Origin: DATGKR01 sp035294565
Lineage (GTDB): Bacteria > Actinomycetota > Acidimicrobiia > Acidimicrobiales > Palsa-688
Direction: 5' to 3'
DNA: 10,260 bases
NCBI GenBank assembly: GCA_035294565.1
Contig: DATGKR010000151.1
Coordinates: 1 to 10,260, forward strand
Shown here: piece after piece, positions 1-6,480 of the stretch
Numbering within the stretch: the stretch's first letter is position 1
Layout of the letters: each line of letters opens with the position of its first letter
Made by a program: the position numbers and the translations under genes
The notes under the pieces: generated by a model
Told to the model about the DNA's origin: nothing
The model's database searches: none
What the model saw: the letters and a program-made list of their open reading frames with translations, nothing else

Positions 1-43
1 CGGGCGGCGCTCCCCGCGCCGCGCCATGCCGCTCACCCGGCGA

Positions 44-49
44 TACAAT
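44..49 (+). promoter_or_regulatory. Putative -10 box (TACAAT)
   Basis: TACAAT matches the TANNNT/TATAAT-like -10 element in a stretch that is otherwise very GC-rich. Transcription would start near 55-57 and leave a leader of about 24 nt that carries the Shine-Dalgarno site of the 61-aa gene. No convincing -35 hexamer is visible about 17 nt upstream, so the call rests on the -10 and its position. Confidence 0.4.
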
Positions 50-70
50 GGCGACCGGTCACCAACCAAC

Positions 71-76
71 GGGAGA
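71..76 (+). promoter_or_regulatory. Shine-Dalgarno site of the 61-aa gene
   Basis: GGGAGA lies 3 nt before the ATG at 80 and is the only good purine-rich site here. It supports the start at 80 over the in-frame ATG at 26, which lies upstream of the predicted -10 box and would add an arginine-rich, low-information extension. The spacing is short, so this is moderate support. Confidence 0.45.
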
Positions 77-79
77 TCG

Positions 80-265
80 ATGGTGAAAAAGGGTCGGCAC
101 CGCCGCTTCGAGGAAGCGCGGGCTCTCAAGCGGTTGACAGAGGAACAGGTTGAGCCGTGCGCCGAGTGCGGAGCCGAGCCCGGTGCGGAGCACGCCAGCT
201 GGTGCCTGGCTATGGAGGACCTCGAAGAGGAGGAGCTCTCCGACCCTGAACCGCACCGCCTCTGA
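80..265 (+). CDS. Small putative zinc-binding protein (61 aa)
   Basis: Function unknown. The protein has a basic N-terminus (MVKKGRHRRF), a short charged helix-like segment, then C27-x2-C30-x7-H38-x3-C42, then a very acidic C-terminus (EDLEEEELSDPEPH). The CxxCGAxPGxxHxxxC spacing resembles short zinc-knuckle proteins annotated in actinobacteria, so a single structural zinc site is likely, though this is inferred from residue spacing. The ATG at 80 is chosen because GGGAGA precedes it and a -10 box lies at 44-49; an in-frame ATG at 26 is the alternative. The gene stands alone and converges on the Cys-rich gene at 317, with a hairpin directly after its stop. The opposed basic and acidic ends suggest binding to nucleic acid or a protein partner, but nothing here shows which. 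Confidence 0.65.
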   Translation: MVKKGRHRRFEEARALKRLTEEQVEPCAECGAEPGAEHASWCLAMEDLEEEELSDPEPHRL

Positions 266-266
266 C

Positions 267-286
267 CCCCTCGCGGGTCCGAGGGG
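267..286. terminator. Hairpin between convergent genes, possible bidirectional terminator
   Basis: CCCCTCG (267-273) pairs perfectly with CGAGGGG (280-286) around a 6-nt loop, starting 1 nt after the stop codon of the 61-aa gene and about 30 nt past the stop of the convergent gene ending at 317. No T-tract follows on either strand, so it is not a classical intrinsic terminator. Strong hairpins without a U-tract are often proposed as terminators in GC-rich actinobacteria. A second, mutually exclusive stem can form between GGGGCG (283-288) and CGCCCC (305-310). Confidence 0.5.
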
Positions 287-316
287 CGCCGCCCGGGGCC
301 GGAACGCCCCAGGGCT

Positions 317-1111
317 CTAACGCTTCGGGGTGCGAGAGCGCACCGCCGGGTGGGGGAGCGCCACGGTCGGGCCCTTTCGCCGCGAGTCGAGGTAGGCCGC
401 CAGGCGCCTGTACACCGCCTCGCCGGCCAGCGCCCGCAGCTCGGGAGCCATCGCCTTGTACACCGGCCGTCGCCCCCCGAACGCCTCGGGTGCCTCGGTG
501 CACCACCAGTGGAACTCCTCGCCGCCGGCACCCCAGTGGCGGCGCTCCCACTGCGACACTGTCGTGACCACCCGGCCGTCGTCCTCGGTTCGGTCCTCCC
601 GCCGCAGCGGCAGCTGCCAGCAGACGTCCGGCTTGGTCTCCAGCGGTGGCCGCCCCTCGCGCAGCGCCATCTGGTGGAGGGCGCACCCCGCTCCGGCGGG
701 GAAGCCGGGCCGGTTCAAGAAGATGCAGGCGTCGTCGACCAGCCTCGTGGTCCTCGTGCCGTCCGCTGCGGTTTCCACCACGCCGTCGCGCCCCTCACGG
801 TGGTACTGCCAGTCGGCGACCCGCAGGCGTCGGGCGGCCCGCCTGACGCGGGCCACGTCGGCGTCATCGGTGAAGTGCGCCCCATAGGAGCAGCAGCCCT
901 GCACCAGCTCGGGGGCGGGGCCGGTCAGCACCCCCTGGCAGCCCCGGGCGAAGATGCACTCCCAGCCCGACAGCAAGAACGTGACGTCGAAAACCCACAG
1001 GCGGTACTCCTCGGGGTCCTCGAAGCTCACCCACTCGTGGGCGTCGAGCGGGCCACCAGCCGTCGCGGCCCCTCCCGAGCCCGCGGCCCCTCCCGGGCGC
1101 ACGGCCCTCAC
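317..1111 (-). CDS. Cysteine-rich protein, YkgJ/DUF3109-like metal-cluster type
   Basis: This 264-aa protein has eight cysteines: C52, C58, C73-C74 (GCCSYG), C129 (DDACIFLNRPG), C143 (GCALHQ), C164 (KPDVCWQLPL) and C204 (WWCTE). An early Cys pair, a CC doublet, then a C-[IF]-[FL]-x-RP...GCALH segment is the layout of YkgJ/DUF3109 cysteine-cluster proteins, thought to bind zinc or an iron-sulfur centre; the exact function is unknown. The chosen GTG at 1111 overlaps the stop of the upstream dipeptidase (GTGA) and has GGGA 5 nt before it; a second GTG at 1102 is possible. Residues 5-20 are low-complexity Gly/Ala made by a short DNA duplication. Much of the rest is rich in Trp, Arg and acidic residues. 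There is no signal peptide, so it is probably cytoplasmic. Confidence is high that it is a gene and moderate for the family. Confidence 0.72.
   Translation of the reverse strand: MRAVRPGGAAGSGGAATAGGPLDAHEWVSFEDPEEYRLWVFDVTFLLSGWECIFARGCQGVLTGPAPELVQGCCSYGAHFTDDADVARVRRAARRLRVADWQYHREGRDGVVETAADGTRTTRLVDDACIFLNRPGFPAGAGCALHQMALREGRPPLETKPDVCWQLPLRREDRTEDDGRVVTTVSQWERRHWGAGGEEFHWWCTEAPEAFGGRRPVYKAMAPELRALAGEAVYRRLAAYLDSRRKGPTVALPHPAVRSRTPKR
1064..1098. repeat. Short tandem duplication (17 nt, period 18)
   Basis: CGCGGCCCCTCCCGAGC at 1064-1080 recurs at 1082-1098 with one mismatch (A to G). It lies within the first codons of the Cys-rich gene on the minus strand and encodes a Gly/Ala-rich linker with a 6-residue period, between the coupled start and the conserved part of the protein. 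Confidence 0.7.
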
Positions 1112-2487
1112 CGGCGTCCCAGCTCGACGAGCAGCTCGCCAGCGGCGAGCAGCCCCCTCCAGAACTGGTCCATGACCATCCGCTCGTTGGGGGCGTGGAT
1201 GCGGTCGCCGGGCAGGCCGACGCCGAGGAACACCAGCGGGGCGTCGAGGATCCGCCCTAGCGCCTCCTCGGGTCCGCTGCCCCCCTCGCGGGTGTAGAGG
1301 GGCGGACGTCCCCAGATCCGCTCGATCACCCGCGACAAAGCGGCCACCGCCGGATGGTCCACCGGTGTCAGCGCCGGGGCCACGCCCCCCTCCCTGGTCA
1401 CCTCGACGGCGACACCGGCGGGGACCCTTTCGTCCAGCCACGCCCGCAGCGCCGGCTCGATGTCCTCAGGGCGCTGGTCGGGCACCAGCCGGAAGGCGAC
1501 CTTGAAACCGGCCGCGGCCGGCACGATCGTCTTGATCCCCGTCCCGCTGTAGCCGCCGTGCAGGCCGACCACCTCGGCGGTGGGGCGCACCCCGATCCGC
1601 TCGAGGGGGCTGTAGCCGGCCTCGCCCTCCAGGTAGGGAACCCCGCCGGCAGCCTCCCGGAAGGACTCCTCGTCGAAGGGCTGCGCCGCCAGCGACGCCT
1701 TCTCGGCGGGCGTCGGCTCGCGCACCCGGTCGTAGAACCCGGGCAGCGTCACCCGGCCGGCCGGGTCGTGCAGGGAGGCGACGAGACGGGCGGCGACGAG
1801 AGCGGCGTTGGGAACCGTGCCCCCCCACATCCCGCTGTGCAGGTCTATCTTCGCCGTGCGCAGCGACACGTCGAACGCCACCAGCCCCCTCATCCCCACC
1901 GTCGTCGACGGCACGTCGGGGCTGATCATCCCCGTGTCCGAAACCACAACCACGTCCGCCGCCAGCCTCGCCCTCTCCCGCACGAGGAGCGCCTCGAAGT
2001 TCGGGCTGCCCACCTCCTCCTCGCCCTCCACGAGGATCTTGAGGTTCACCGGCAGGGAACCGGCCTGGGCGAGAAGACCCCGGGCGGCCTCGATCTGGTA
2101 GAGGGTCTGACCCTTGTCGTCTATGGCGCCGCGCGCCCGGCACTCGCCGTCGACGATCACCGGCTCGAACGGCGGGCTCGCCCACTCCTCCAGGGGGTCC
2201 ACCGGCTGCACGTCGTGGTGGCCGTACACGAGGACCGTCGGGGCGCCCTCCACGGCGTGGCACCACTCGCCGTACACCGCCGGGCCGCCGCCGGTTCCCA
2301 GGATCTCCACTCCCTCCAGGCCGGCGTCGGAGAGGAGCTCGGCGCAGAAGCTCGCCGAGCGCTGCAGATCGCCCTTCCTCTCAGGGTGGGCGGAGATCGA
2401 CGGTATGCGCAGCCAGTCGAAGAGGGCCCCGACTATCCGGTCCCTCTCGGCCGCCGCGTACGCCGCCAGGACGGGTTCGGGCATCAC
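1108..2487 (-). CDS. M20-family metallopeptidase (dipeptidase)
   Basis: A zinc dipeptidase/carboxypeptidase of the M20 family, closest in motifs to the CNDP-like dipeptidases that hydrolyse short peptides in the cytoplasm. Numbered from GTG 2487 (459 aa), the di-metal site is visible: H90 and catalytic D92 in YGHHDVQP, the acidic pair in AIDDKG (123-124), glutamates in EGEEEVGSPN (156-158), D184 in VVVSDTG and H431 in DRIHAPNERM. DLHSGMWGG (215-223) marks the lid/dimerisation domain, with its conserved His. There is no signal peptide and all expected ligands are present. The start is uncertain: GTG 2505, TTG 2493, GTG 2487 and ATG 2484 are all in frame. GGTGGAGG at 2506-2499 overlaps GTG 2505, so a start downstream of it is more likely. 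The stop overlaps the start of the Cys-rich gene (GTGA), so the two are co-transcribed and probably translationally coupled. Confidence 0.93.
   Translation of the reverse strand: MMPEPVLAAYAAAERDRIVGALFDWLRIPSISAHPERKGDLQRSASFCAELLSDAGLEGVEILGTGGGPAVYGEWCHAVEGAPTVLVYGHHDVQPVDPLEEWASPPFEPVIVDGECRARGAIDDKGQTLYQIEAARGLLAQAGSLPVNLKILVEGEEEVGSPNFEALLVRERARLAADVVVVSDTGMISPDVPSTTVGMRGLVAFDVSLRTAKIDLHSGMWGGTVPNAALVAARLVASLHDPAGRVTLPGFYDRVREPTPAEKASLAAQPFDEESFREAAGGVPYLEGEAGYSPLERIGVRPTAEVVGLHGGYSGTGIKTIVPAAAGFKVAFRLVPDQRPEDIEPALRAWLDERVPAGVAVEVTREGGVAPALTPVDHPAVAALSRVIERIWGRPPLYTREGGSGPEEALGRILDAPLVFLGVGLPGDRIHAPNERMVMDQFWRGLLAAGELLVELGRR
1117..1120 (-). promoter_or_regulatory. Shine-Dalgarno core that fixes the GTG start at 1111
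   Basis: On the minus strand GGGA (1120-1117) lies 5 nt before the GTG at 1111, inside the last codons of the dipeptidase gene. It favours the GTG that overlaps the upstream TGA over the next GTG at 1102. Confidence 0.4.
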
Positions 2488-2495
2488 CCGCAAGG

Positions 2496-2501
2496 TAGCC
2501 T
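2496..2501 (+). promoter_or_regulatory. Putative -10 box of a leaderless promoter (TAGCCT)
   Basis: TAGCCT fits the TANNNT -10 consensus used by actinobacterial housekeeping sigma factors and ends 9 nt before the ATG at 2511. That spacing would place transcription start at or next to the A of the ATG, giving a leaderless mRNA. The absence of a good Shine-Dalgarno before 2511 (only GGGG directly abutting it) fits this. No clear -35 element is seen. Confidence 0.35.
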
Positions 2502-2506
2502 CCACC
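2499..2506 (-). promoter_or_regulatory. Shine-Dalgarno site of the M20 gene, deciding its start
   Basis: On the minus strand GGTGGAGG occupies 2506-2499 and covers the first possible start codon (GTG 2505). Its GGAGG core lies 5 nt before TTG 2493, 11 nt before GTG 2487 and 14 nt before ATG 2484. GTG 2505 is therefore unlikely to be the true start. The site also overlaps the predicted -10 box of the divergent operon on the other strand. Confidence 0.45.
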
Positions 2507-2510
2507 GGGG

Positions 2511-4052
2511 ATGAGGCGGCACCCCCGAACGACGACCGCCGCGCTGGCGGCTTTGTCCGTGCTCGCCGCGGCGTGCTCGTCTACCCACGTGGCGGCCCCC
2601 CGCCGCTCCACCGCGCCCACCGCCCCGGCCGCCTCGGCGTCGCCGGCCGCCGCCGGCCTCGAGGCGGCGCCGGTCGCCCCCAAGTGGGCCCCGTGCGAGG
2701 GGGCGGCAGGGCCGAAGGGGTTCCAGTGCGCCTCGGTACCGGTGCCCCGCGACCCCGAGGACCCGTCCAAGGGGACGATAGAGATGGCCATCGACCGCCG
2801 GCCGGCGTCGGGGCGGAAGATCGGCTCGCTGCTGGTCAACCCGGGCGGACCGGGCGCTTCGGGCGTCGACTTCCTGCCCGACGCGGTTTCGATGATGCCC
2901 GCATCGCTCCTCGACCGTTTCGACGTCGTCGGCTTCGACCCCCCCGGGGTGGCGCGCACCGCCCCCATCGTCTGCCTCGGGCCTGCGGGGCTGAGCACCT
3001 ACTTCAACGAGGACCCCGCCCCCGCCACCGCCTCCGGGTTCGAGGCGCTGGTCGCCGAGGACAAAGTGTTCGCCGACGGCTGCGAAGCGCTGAGCGGCGC
3101 CGAGCTGCCCTACGTGAGCACGGTCGACGCGGCGATGGACATGAACCTGCTCAGGGCGGACCTGGGCGACCCCGACCTCAACTACCTCGGCTTCTCCTAC
3201 GGGACGTTCATCGGGGCCACCTACGCCGAGCTGTACCCGACCAGGATCAGGGCGATGGTCCTCGACGGGGCGATGGACCCCGCCCTCGGAGTGATCGCCG
3301 GGCTCGACCAGCAGTCGGCAGCCATAGAGGGAGACCTCGACCAGGTCTTCTCGAGCTGCGAGTCGACCCCGTCGTGCCCGTGGAAGCCCGGCCCCGACCC
3401 GCTCGCCGCCTACGAGCAGCTGATGAGCCGGGTGCGCGCCCATCCCATCCCGGTGCCCGGCACCGGCCAGAGCATCGGCCCCGCCGAGCTGCTCTACGGC
3501 ACCGCGGCCGGCCTCTACTCGGCGTCCACGTGGGGCTACCTCGAGACCGCCCTGGCCAGGCTGGAGTCGGGCGACGGGTCCGACATGCTGAACCTCTTCG
3601 ACGCCTACGTCGGGCGCAACCCAGACGGCACCTACTCCAACGAGTTCGAGGCGAACGCGGCGGTCAACTGCCTCGACGACCCCGCCCCTTCCATCGCGGC
3701 GATCCAGGCGGCGGCGCCGGCAGCGGCGGCCGCGGCACCGGTCTTCGGCGTCGCCAACCTCTACAGCGAGATCGGCTGCTCCGTGTGGCCCGTGCCGGCG
3801 ACGGGCAAGCCGCATGCCATACACGCCCCCGGGTCGCCCCCGATAGTGGTGGTAGGAAGCACCGGTGACCCGGCCACCCCGTACTCTTGGGCGGTGGCCT
3901 TGTCGCACGAGCTCGACCATGGCGTCCTCCTGACCAGGGTGGGGGAGGGGCACACCGGCTACCCGTTCAGCTCCTGCGTGCGCGACGCCGTCGACTCGTA
4001 CCTGATCTCCCTCCACGTCCCCGCCCCCGGGACGCGCTGCCCGAGCAACTGA
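2511..4052 (+). CDS. Lipoprotein alpha/beta hydrolase, TAP/S33-type peptidase
   Basis: A 513-aa exported serine hydrolase of the tripeptidyl-aminopeptidase-like group (S33, with a TAP C-terminal domain). Residues 1-21 form a signal peptide ending LAAAC, with C22 the likely lipidated residue; a Ser/Thr/Pro/Ala linker runs to about 50. The oxyanion region is LLVNPGGPGASG (107-118), the nucleophile elbow GFSYG puts Ser229 in place, and the acid and His are D453 (GSTGDPATP) and H481 (GEGHTGYP), so the triad is complete. Apart from C22 there are ten cysteines, an even number that suits disulfides outside the membrane. Family members remove N-terminal di- or tripeptides, or hydrolyse esters or amides; the substrate here is unknown. 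The A at lipobox position -3 is weaker than the usual Leu. It leads the operon: glcD starts 2 nt after its stop. The ATG at 2511 may be leaderless. Confidence 0.9.
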   Translation: MRRHPRTTTAALAALSVLAAACSSTHVAAPRRSTAPTAPAASASPAAAGLEAAPVAPKWAPCEGAAGPKGFQCASVPVPRDPEDPSKGTIEMAIDRRPASGRKIGSLLVNPGGPGASGVDFLPDAVSMMPASLLDRFDVVGFDPPGVARTAPIVCLGPAGLSTYFNEDPAPATASGFEALVAEDKVFADGCEALSGAELPYVSTVDAAMDMNLLRADLGDPDLNYLGFSYGTFIGATYAELYPTRIRAMVLDGAMDPALGVIAGLDQQSAAIEGDLDQVFSSCESTPSCPWKPGPDPLAAYEQLMSRVRAHPIPVPGTGQSIGPAELLYGTAAGLYSASTWGYLETALARLESGDGSDMLNLFDAYVGRNPDGTYSNEFEANAAVNCLDDPAPSIAAIQAAAPAAAAAAPVFGVANLYSEIGCSVWPVPATGKPHAIHAPGSPPIVVVGSTGDPATPYSWAVALSHELDHGVLLTRVGEGHTGYPFSSCVRDAVDSYLISLHVPAPGTRCPSN

Positions 4053-4054
4053 GC

Positions 4055-5485
4055 ATGCAAGACGGGCTGGTCGACGCCCTGCGGCGGGCGCTCGCGCCCG
4101 ACCGGGTGCACGCCGACCCCATGGAGCTGGCCCTCTACGCGAGGGACGCGTCGATGATCAGCGGCCAGGCGTCGGTCGTGTGCTTCCCCCTCGACGGCGC
4201 CGAGGTCGCCGCGGCGGTTCGGGTGTGCGCCGACCACGGACGGCCGTTCGTAGCCCGGGGCTCGGGGACCGGGCTCGCCGGCGGGGCCACCCCGGCCGGG
4301 GACGTCCCACCAGTGGTGATCGTCACCACCAAGATGAACCGCGTCCTCGAGGTGGACGCCGCGCAGCGGGTCGCCTGGGTCGAGCCGGGGGTGCTCAACC
4401 TGGACCTGTCGCGCGCCGTGGCGCACCTCGGGCTGCACTTCGCGCCCGACCCGTCCAGCCAGCAGTCGTGCTCGGTGGGAGGCAACGTCGCCAACAATTC
4501 CGGCGGCCCCCACTGCCTGCTCTACGGCGTGACCAACCCCCACGTCCTCGCCGTCGAGGTGGTGCTGCCCGACGGGGAGACGGTCCTGCTCGGCGGCGTC
4601 GACCCCGAACCCGACGGGCTCGACCTGCGCGGCGTGTTCGTCGGGAGCGAGGGGACCATGGGCATCGCCACCCGCATCGCCGTGCGCCTCACCCCGCTGC
4701 CTCCGAGCGTGGCCACCCTGCTCGCCGACTTCCCGACGATGGGGGAGGCGGCCTCCGCGGTCAGCGCGGTCATAGCGGCGGGGGTGGTTCCCGCCGCGCT
4801 GGAGATGATGGACGCCAACATCGTCGAGGTGGTCGAGGCCTACGTCCGCTGCGGGCTTCCGACCGACGCCGCCGCGGTGCTGATAGTGGAGCTGGACGGG
4901 CTGCCCGCCGGCGTCGAGACCGAGACGTCGCTCGTGTCGAAGCTTCTTCTGGACAAAGGTGCCCGCTCGGTGCGGGTCGCCTCCTCCGCCCAGGAGCGCG
5001 AGTCGTGGTGGAAGGCGCGCAAATCGGCGTTCGGGGCTATAGCCCGCATCGCCCCCAACTACTACCTCCACGATTGTGTCGTCCCCCGCAGCCGCCTCGT
5101 CGACGTGCTCGCCGAGGTGGGCCGGATCTGCGCCGCCGAGGACCTGGTGCTCGGCAACGTCTTCCACGCCGGGGACGGCAACCTGCACCCCCTCATCGTC
5201 TTCGACCGGCGCGTGCCGGGCGTGCTCGACAAGGTGCACCGCGCAGGGCAGGCCATCATCGAGGCGTGCGTGAGGGCTGGGGGCAGCCTGTCGGGCGAGC
5301 ACGGCATCGGCCTGGAGAAACGCGACGCCATGCCGCTCGTCTTCAGCGCCGCCGACCTCGAAGCACAGCGGCGGCTGCGCGACGCCTTCGACCCGCTCGG
5401 GCTGTGCAACCCGGAGAAGGTTCTTCCCAGGGGGGGTTCGCGCTGCGGGGACCTCGCCGACCTTCCCGCGGGAGCGTGGGTTTGA
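4055..5485 (+). CDS. glcD: Glycolate oxidase FAD subunit GlcD
   Basis: The catalytic flavoprotein subunit of the GlcDEF complex, which oxidises glycolate (possibly lactate or another 2-hydroxyacid) and passes electrons to the quinone pool through GlcF. At 476 aa it is of usual length. The FAD-binding PCMH domain shows the phosphate loop GSGTGLAGGA (69-78), SCSVGGNVANNSGG (138-151) and GSEGT (197-201). The C-terminal FAD-oxidase domain shows FHAGDGNLHP (370-379), SGEHGIGLEKR (413-423) and the closing NPEKVLP (452-458). D-lactate dehydrogenases and related FAD/FMN oxidases share these motifs, so the substrate is fixed mainly by the glcE and glcF neighbours. The ATG is 2 nt after the hydrolase stop with no strong Shine-Dalgarno, which suggests coupling. 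The start fits the family N-terminus, so the longer open frame upstream is not used. Its end overlaps glcE. Confidence 0.93.
   Translation: MQDGLVDALRRALAPDRVHADPMELALYARDASMISGQASVVCFPLDGAEVAAAVRVCADHGRPFVARGSGTGLAGGATPAGDVPPVVIVTTKMNRVLEVDAAQRVAWVEPGVLNLDLSRAVAHLGLHFAPDPSSQQSCSVGGNVANNSGGPHCLLYGVTNPHVLAVEVVLPDGETVLLGGVDPEPDGLDLRGVFVGSEGTMGIATRIAVRLTPLPPSVATLLADFPTMGEAASAVSAVIAAGVVPAALEMMDANIVEVVEAYVRCGLPTDAAAVLIVELDGLPAGVETETSLVSKLLLDKGARSVRVASSAQERESWWKARKSAFGAIARIAPNYYLHDCVVPRSRLVDVLAEVGRICAAEDLVLGNVFHAGDGNLHPLIVFDRRVPGVLDKVHRAGQAIIEACVRAGGSLSGEHGIGLEKRDAMPLVFSAADLEAQRRLRDAFDPLGLCNPEKVLPRGGSRCGDLADLPAGAWV
5470..5474 (+). promoter_or_regulatory. Shine-Dalgarno site selecting a TTG start for glcE
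   Basis: GGGAG lies 7 nt before TTG 5482 but only 1 nt before the in-frame GTG at 5476. The spacing argues for the TTG, which also overlaps the glcD stop in a TTGA arrangement. Confidence 0.5.
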
Positions 5486-6480
5486 ACACCCTCGAAGCCT
5501 TCGCCGATCTGGTCGGCGCCTCGGGAGCGGTCGCCGTGGAAGGCGGACGCACCCAGTGGTCCCTCGGGGGCCCCGCCGACCCCGACGCCCGCCTGGTGCG
5601 CGCCCCTTCGGGCGTGGTTTCCCACGAGCCGGAGGAGATGATCGTCCGCGTCCGGGCCGGCACCCCCCTCGAGGAGCTGCGGGCCGCCACGGCCGAGGCA
5701 GGACAGTTCGCCGCGCTCGAGGCCTCCGAGCCGGCGCTGGCCACCGTCGGGGGAGTGCTGGCCTGCGGCCGTTCCGGGGTCCGGCGCCTCGGGTGGGGGC
5801 CCGTGCGCGACGCCGTCTTGGAGGTGACAGCCGTCGACGCCGGCGGGTCGCTCATCCGCGCCGGCGCCCCGCTCGTGAAGAACGTCACCGGCTTCGACCT
5901 GTGCCGGCTCCTCGTGGGTTCGCTCGGGACGCTCGCCCTGATCGCCGAGGTCGTGCTGCGCTGCAAGCCCCTCCCGGAGGTGGAGCGCTGGTGGCGAGCG
6001 GAGGGCGCCGACCCTTTCGGGGTGGCCGCCACCTTGTACCGGCCGTTGTCGGTCCTGTGGGACGGGCGCTGCACGTGGGTCGGACTCGCCGGCTACGGCG
6101 CCGACGTGGACGACCAGGAGCGCCGGCTGCTCCGCCCCAGCGGTTTCGAGGAGGTCGCCGGCCCGCCCCCGCTGCCCGGAGGGGGCCGCTGGTCGTACCC
6201 TCCGGCTGCGCTGGCCGGCCTGCCCGGCGCCGCCGGCGGGCCGTGGCTGGCGGAGATAGGCGTCGGCGTCGTCCACACCGCCGCCGGCGACCCCCCCTTC
6301 GACCCTGCCTCCCACGTCCGCCCCGCCGCAGCAGCGCCCTCGGCCTTTCAGCCCGGCCCCGCCCACCAGCCGGCGCTCGCCGCCATCCACCGCCGACTCA
6401 AGGAGGCGTTCGACCCCACCGGTCGGCTCAACCCCTGGCGCAGCCCCCTGCGTTCGCTTCCCCCCCAGGCCAGCCGGTGA
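5482..6480 (+). CDS. glcE: Glycolate oxidase FAD-binding subunit GlcE
   Basis: The second flavin-type subunit of the glycolate oxidase complex, 332 aa. It is a shortened relative of GlcD with the N-terminal FAD-binding half: GGRTQWSLGG (21-30) at the phosphate loop, TVGGVLACGRSGVRRLGWG (88-106), then GAPLVKNVTGFDLCRLLVGS (128-147), the GlcE signature, and a C-terminal LKEAFDPTGRLNPWR (306-320). The middle (about 165-300) is poorly conserved and rich in Gly, Ala and Pro. TTG 5482 is chosen from the GGGAG spacing; GTG 5476 would add only two residues. The TTG overlaps the glcD TGA, and its own TGA overlaps the GTG of glcF, so production of the three subunits is probably linked. The loop differs from the more usual GGGTK-like form; whether this subunit holds FAD tightly cannot be told from sequence. 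Confidence 0.9.
   Translation: MNTLEAFADLVGASGAVAVEGGRTQWSLGGPADPDARLVRAPSGVVSHEPEEMIVRVRAGTPLEELRAATAEAGQFAALEASEPALATVGGVLACGRSGVRRLGWGPVRDAVLEVTAVDAGGSLIRAGAPLVKNVTGFDLCRLLVGSLGTLALIAEVVLRCKPLPEVERWWRAEGADPFGVAATLYRPLSVLWDGRCTWVGLAGYGADVDDQERRLLRPSGFEEVAGPPPLPGGGRWSYPPAALAGLPGAAGGPWLAEIGVGVVHTAAGDPPFDPASHVRPAAAAPSAFQPGPAHQPALAAIHRRLKEAFDPTGRLNPWRSPLRSLPPQASR

Noticed and set aside
350..1297. A 315-codon plus-strand frame opposite the Cys-rich gene
   Set aside because: The composition is low in information, and the minus-strand protein has a conserved cysteine pattern and coupling to the M20 gene, so the plus frame is a shadow.
1112..1441. Extension of the Cys-rich protein to a start at 1441
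   Set aside because: The extra 110 residues are Arg/Gly/Pro-rich shadow of the M20 C-terminus, and a Shine-Dalgarno with an overlapping GTG is present at 1111.
2484..4016. A 510-codon open frame on the minus strand opposite the hydrolase, and a 584-codon plus frame (2114-3868) over the M20 gene and hydrolase
   Set aside because: Both lie over well-supported genes and are rich in Arg, Gly, Pro and Ala with no family motif. They are expected shadows of high third-position GC.
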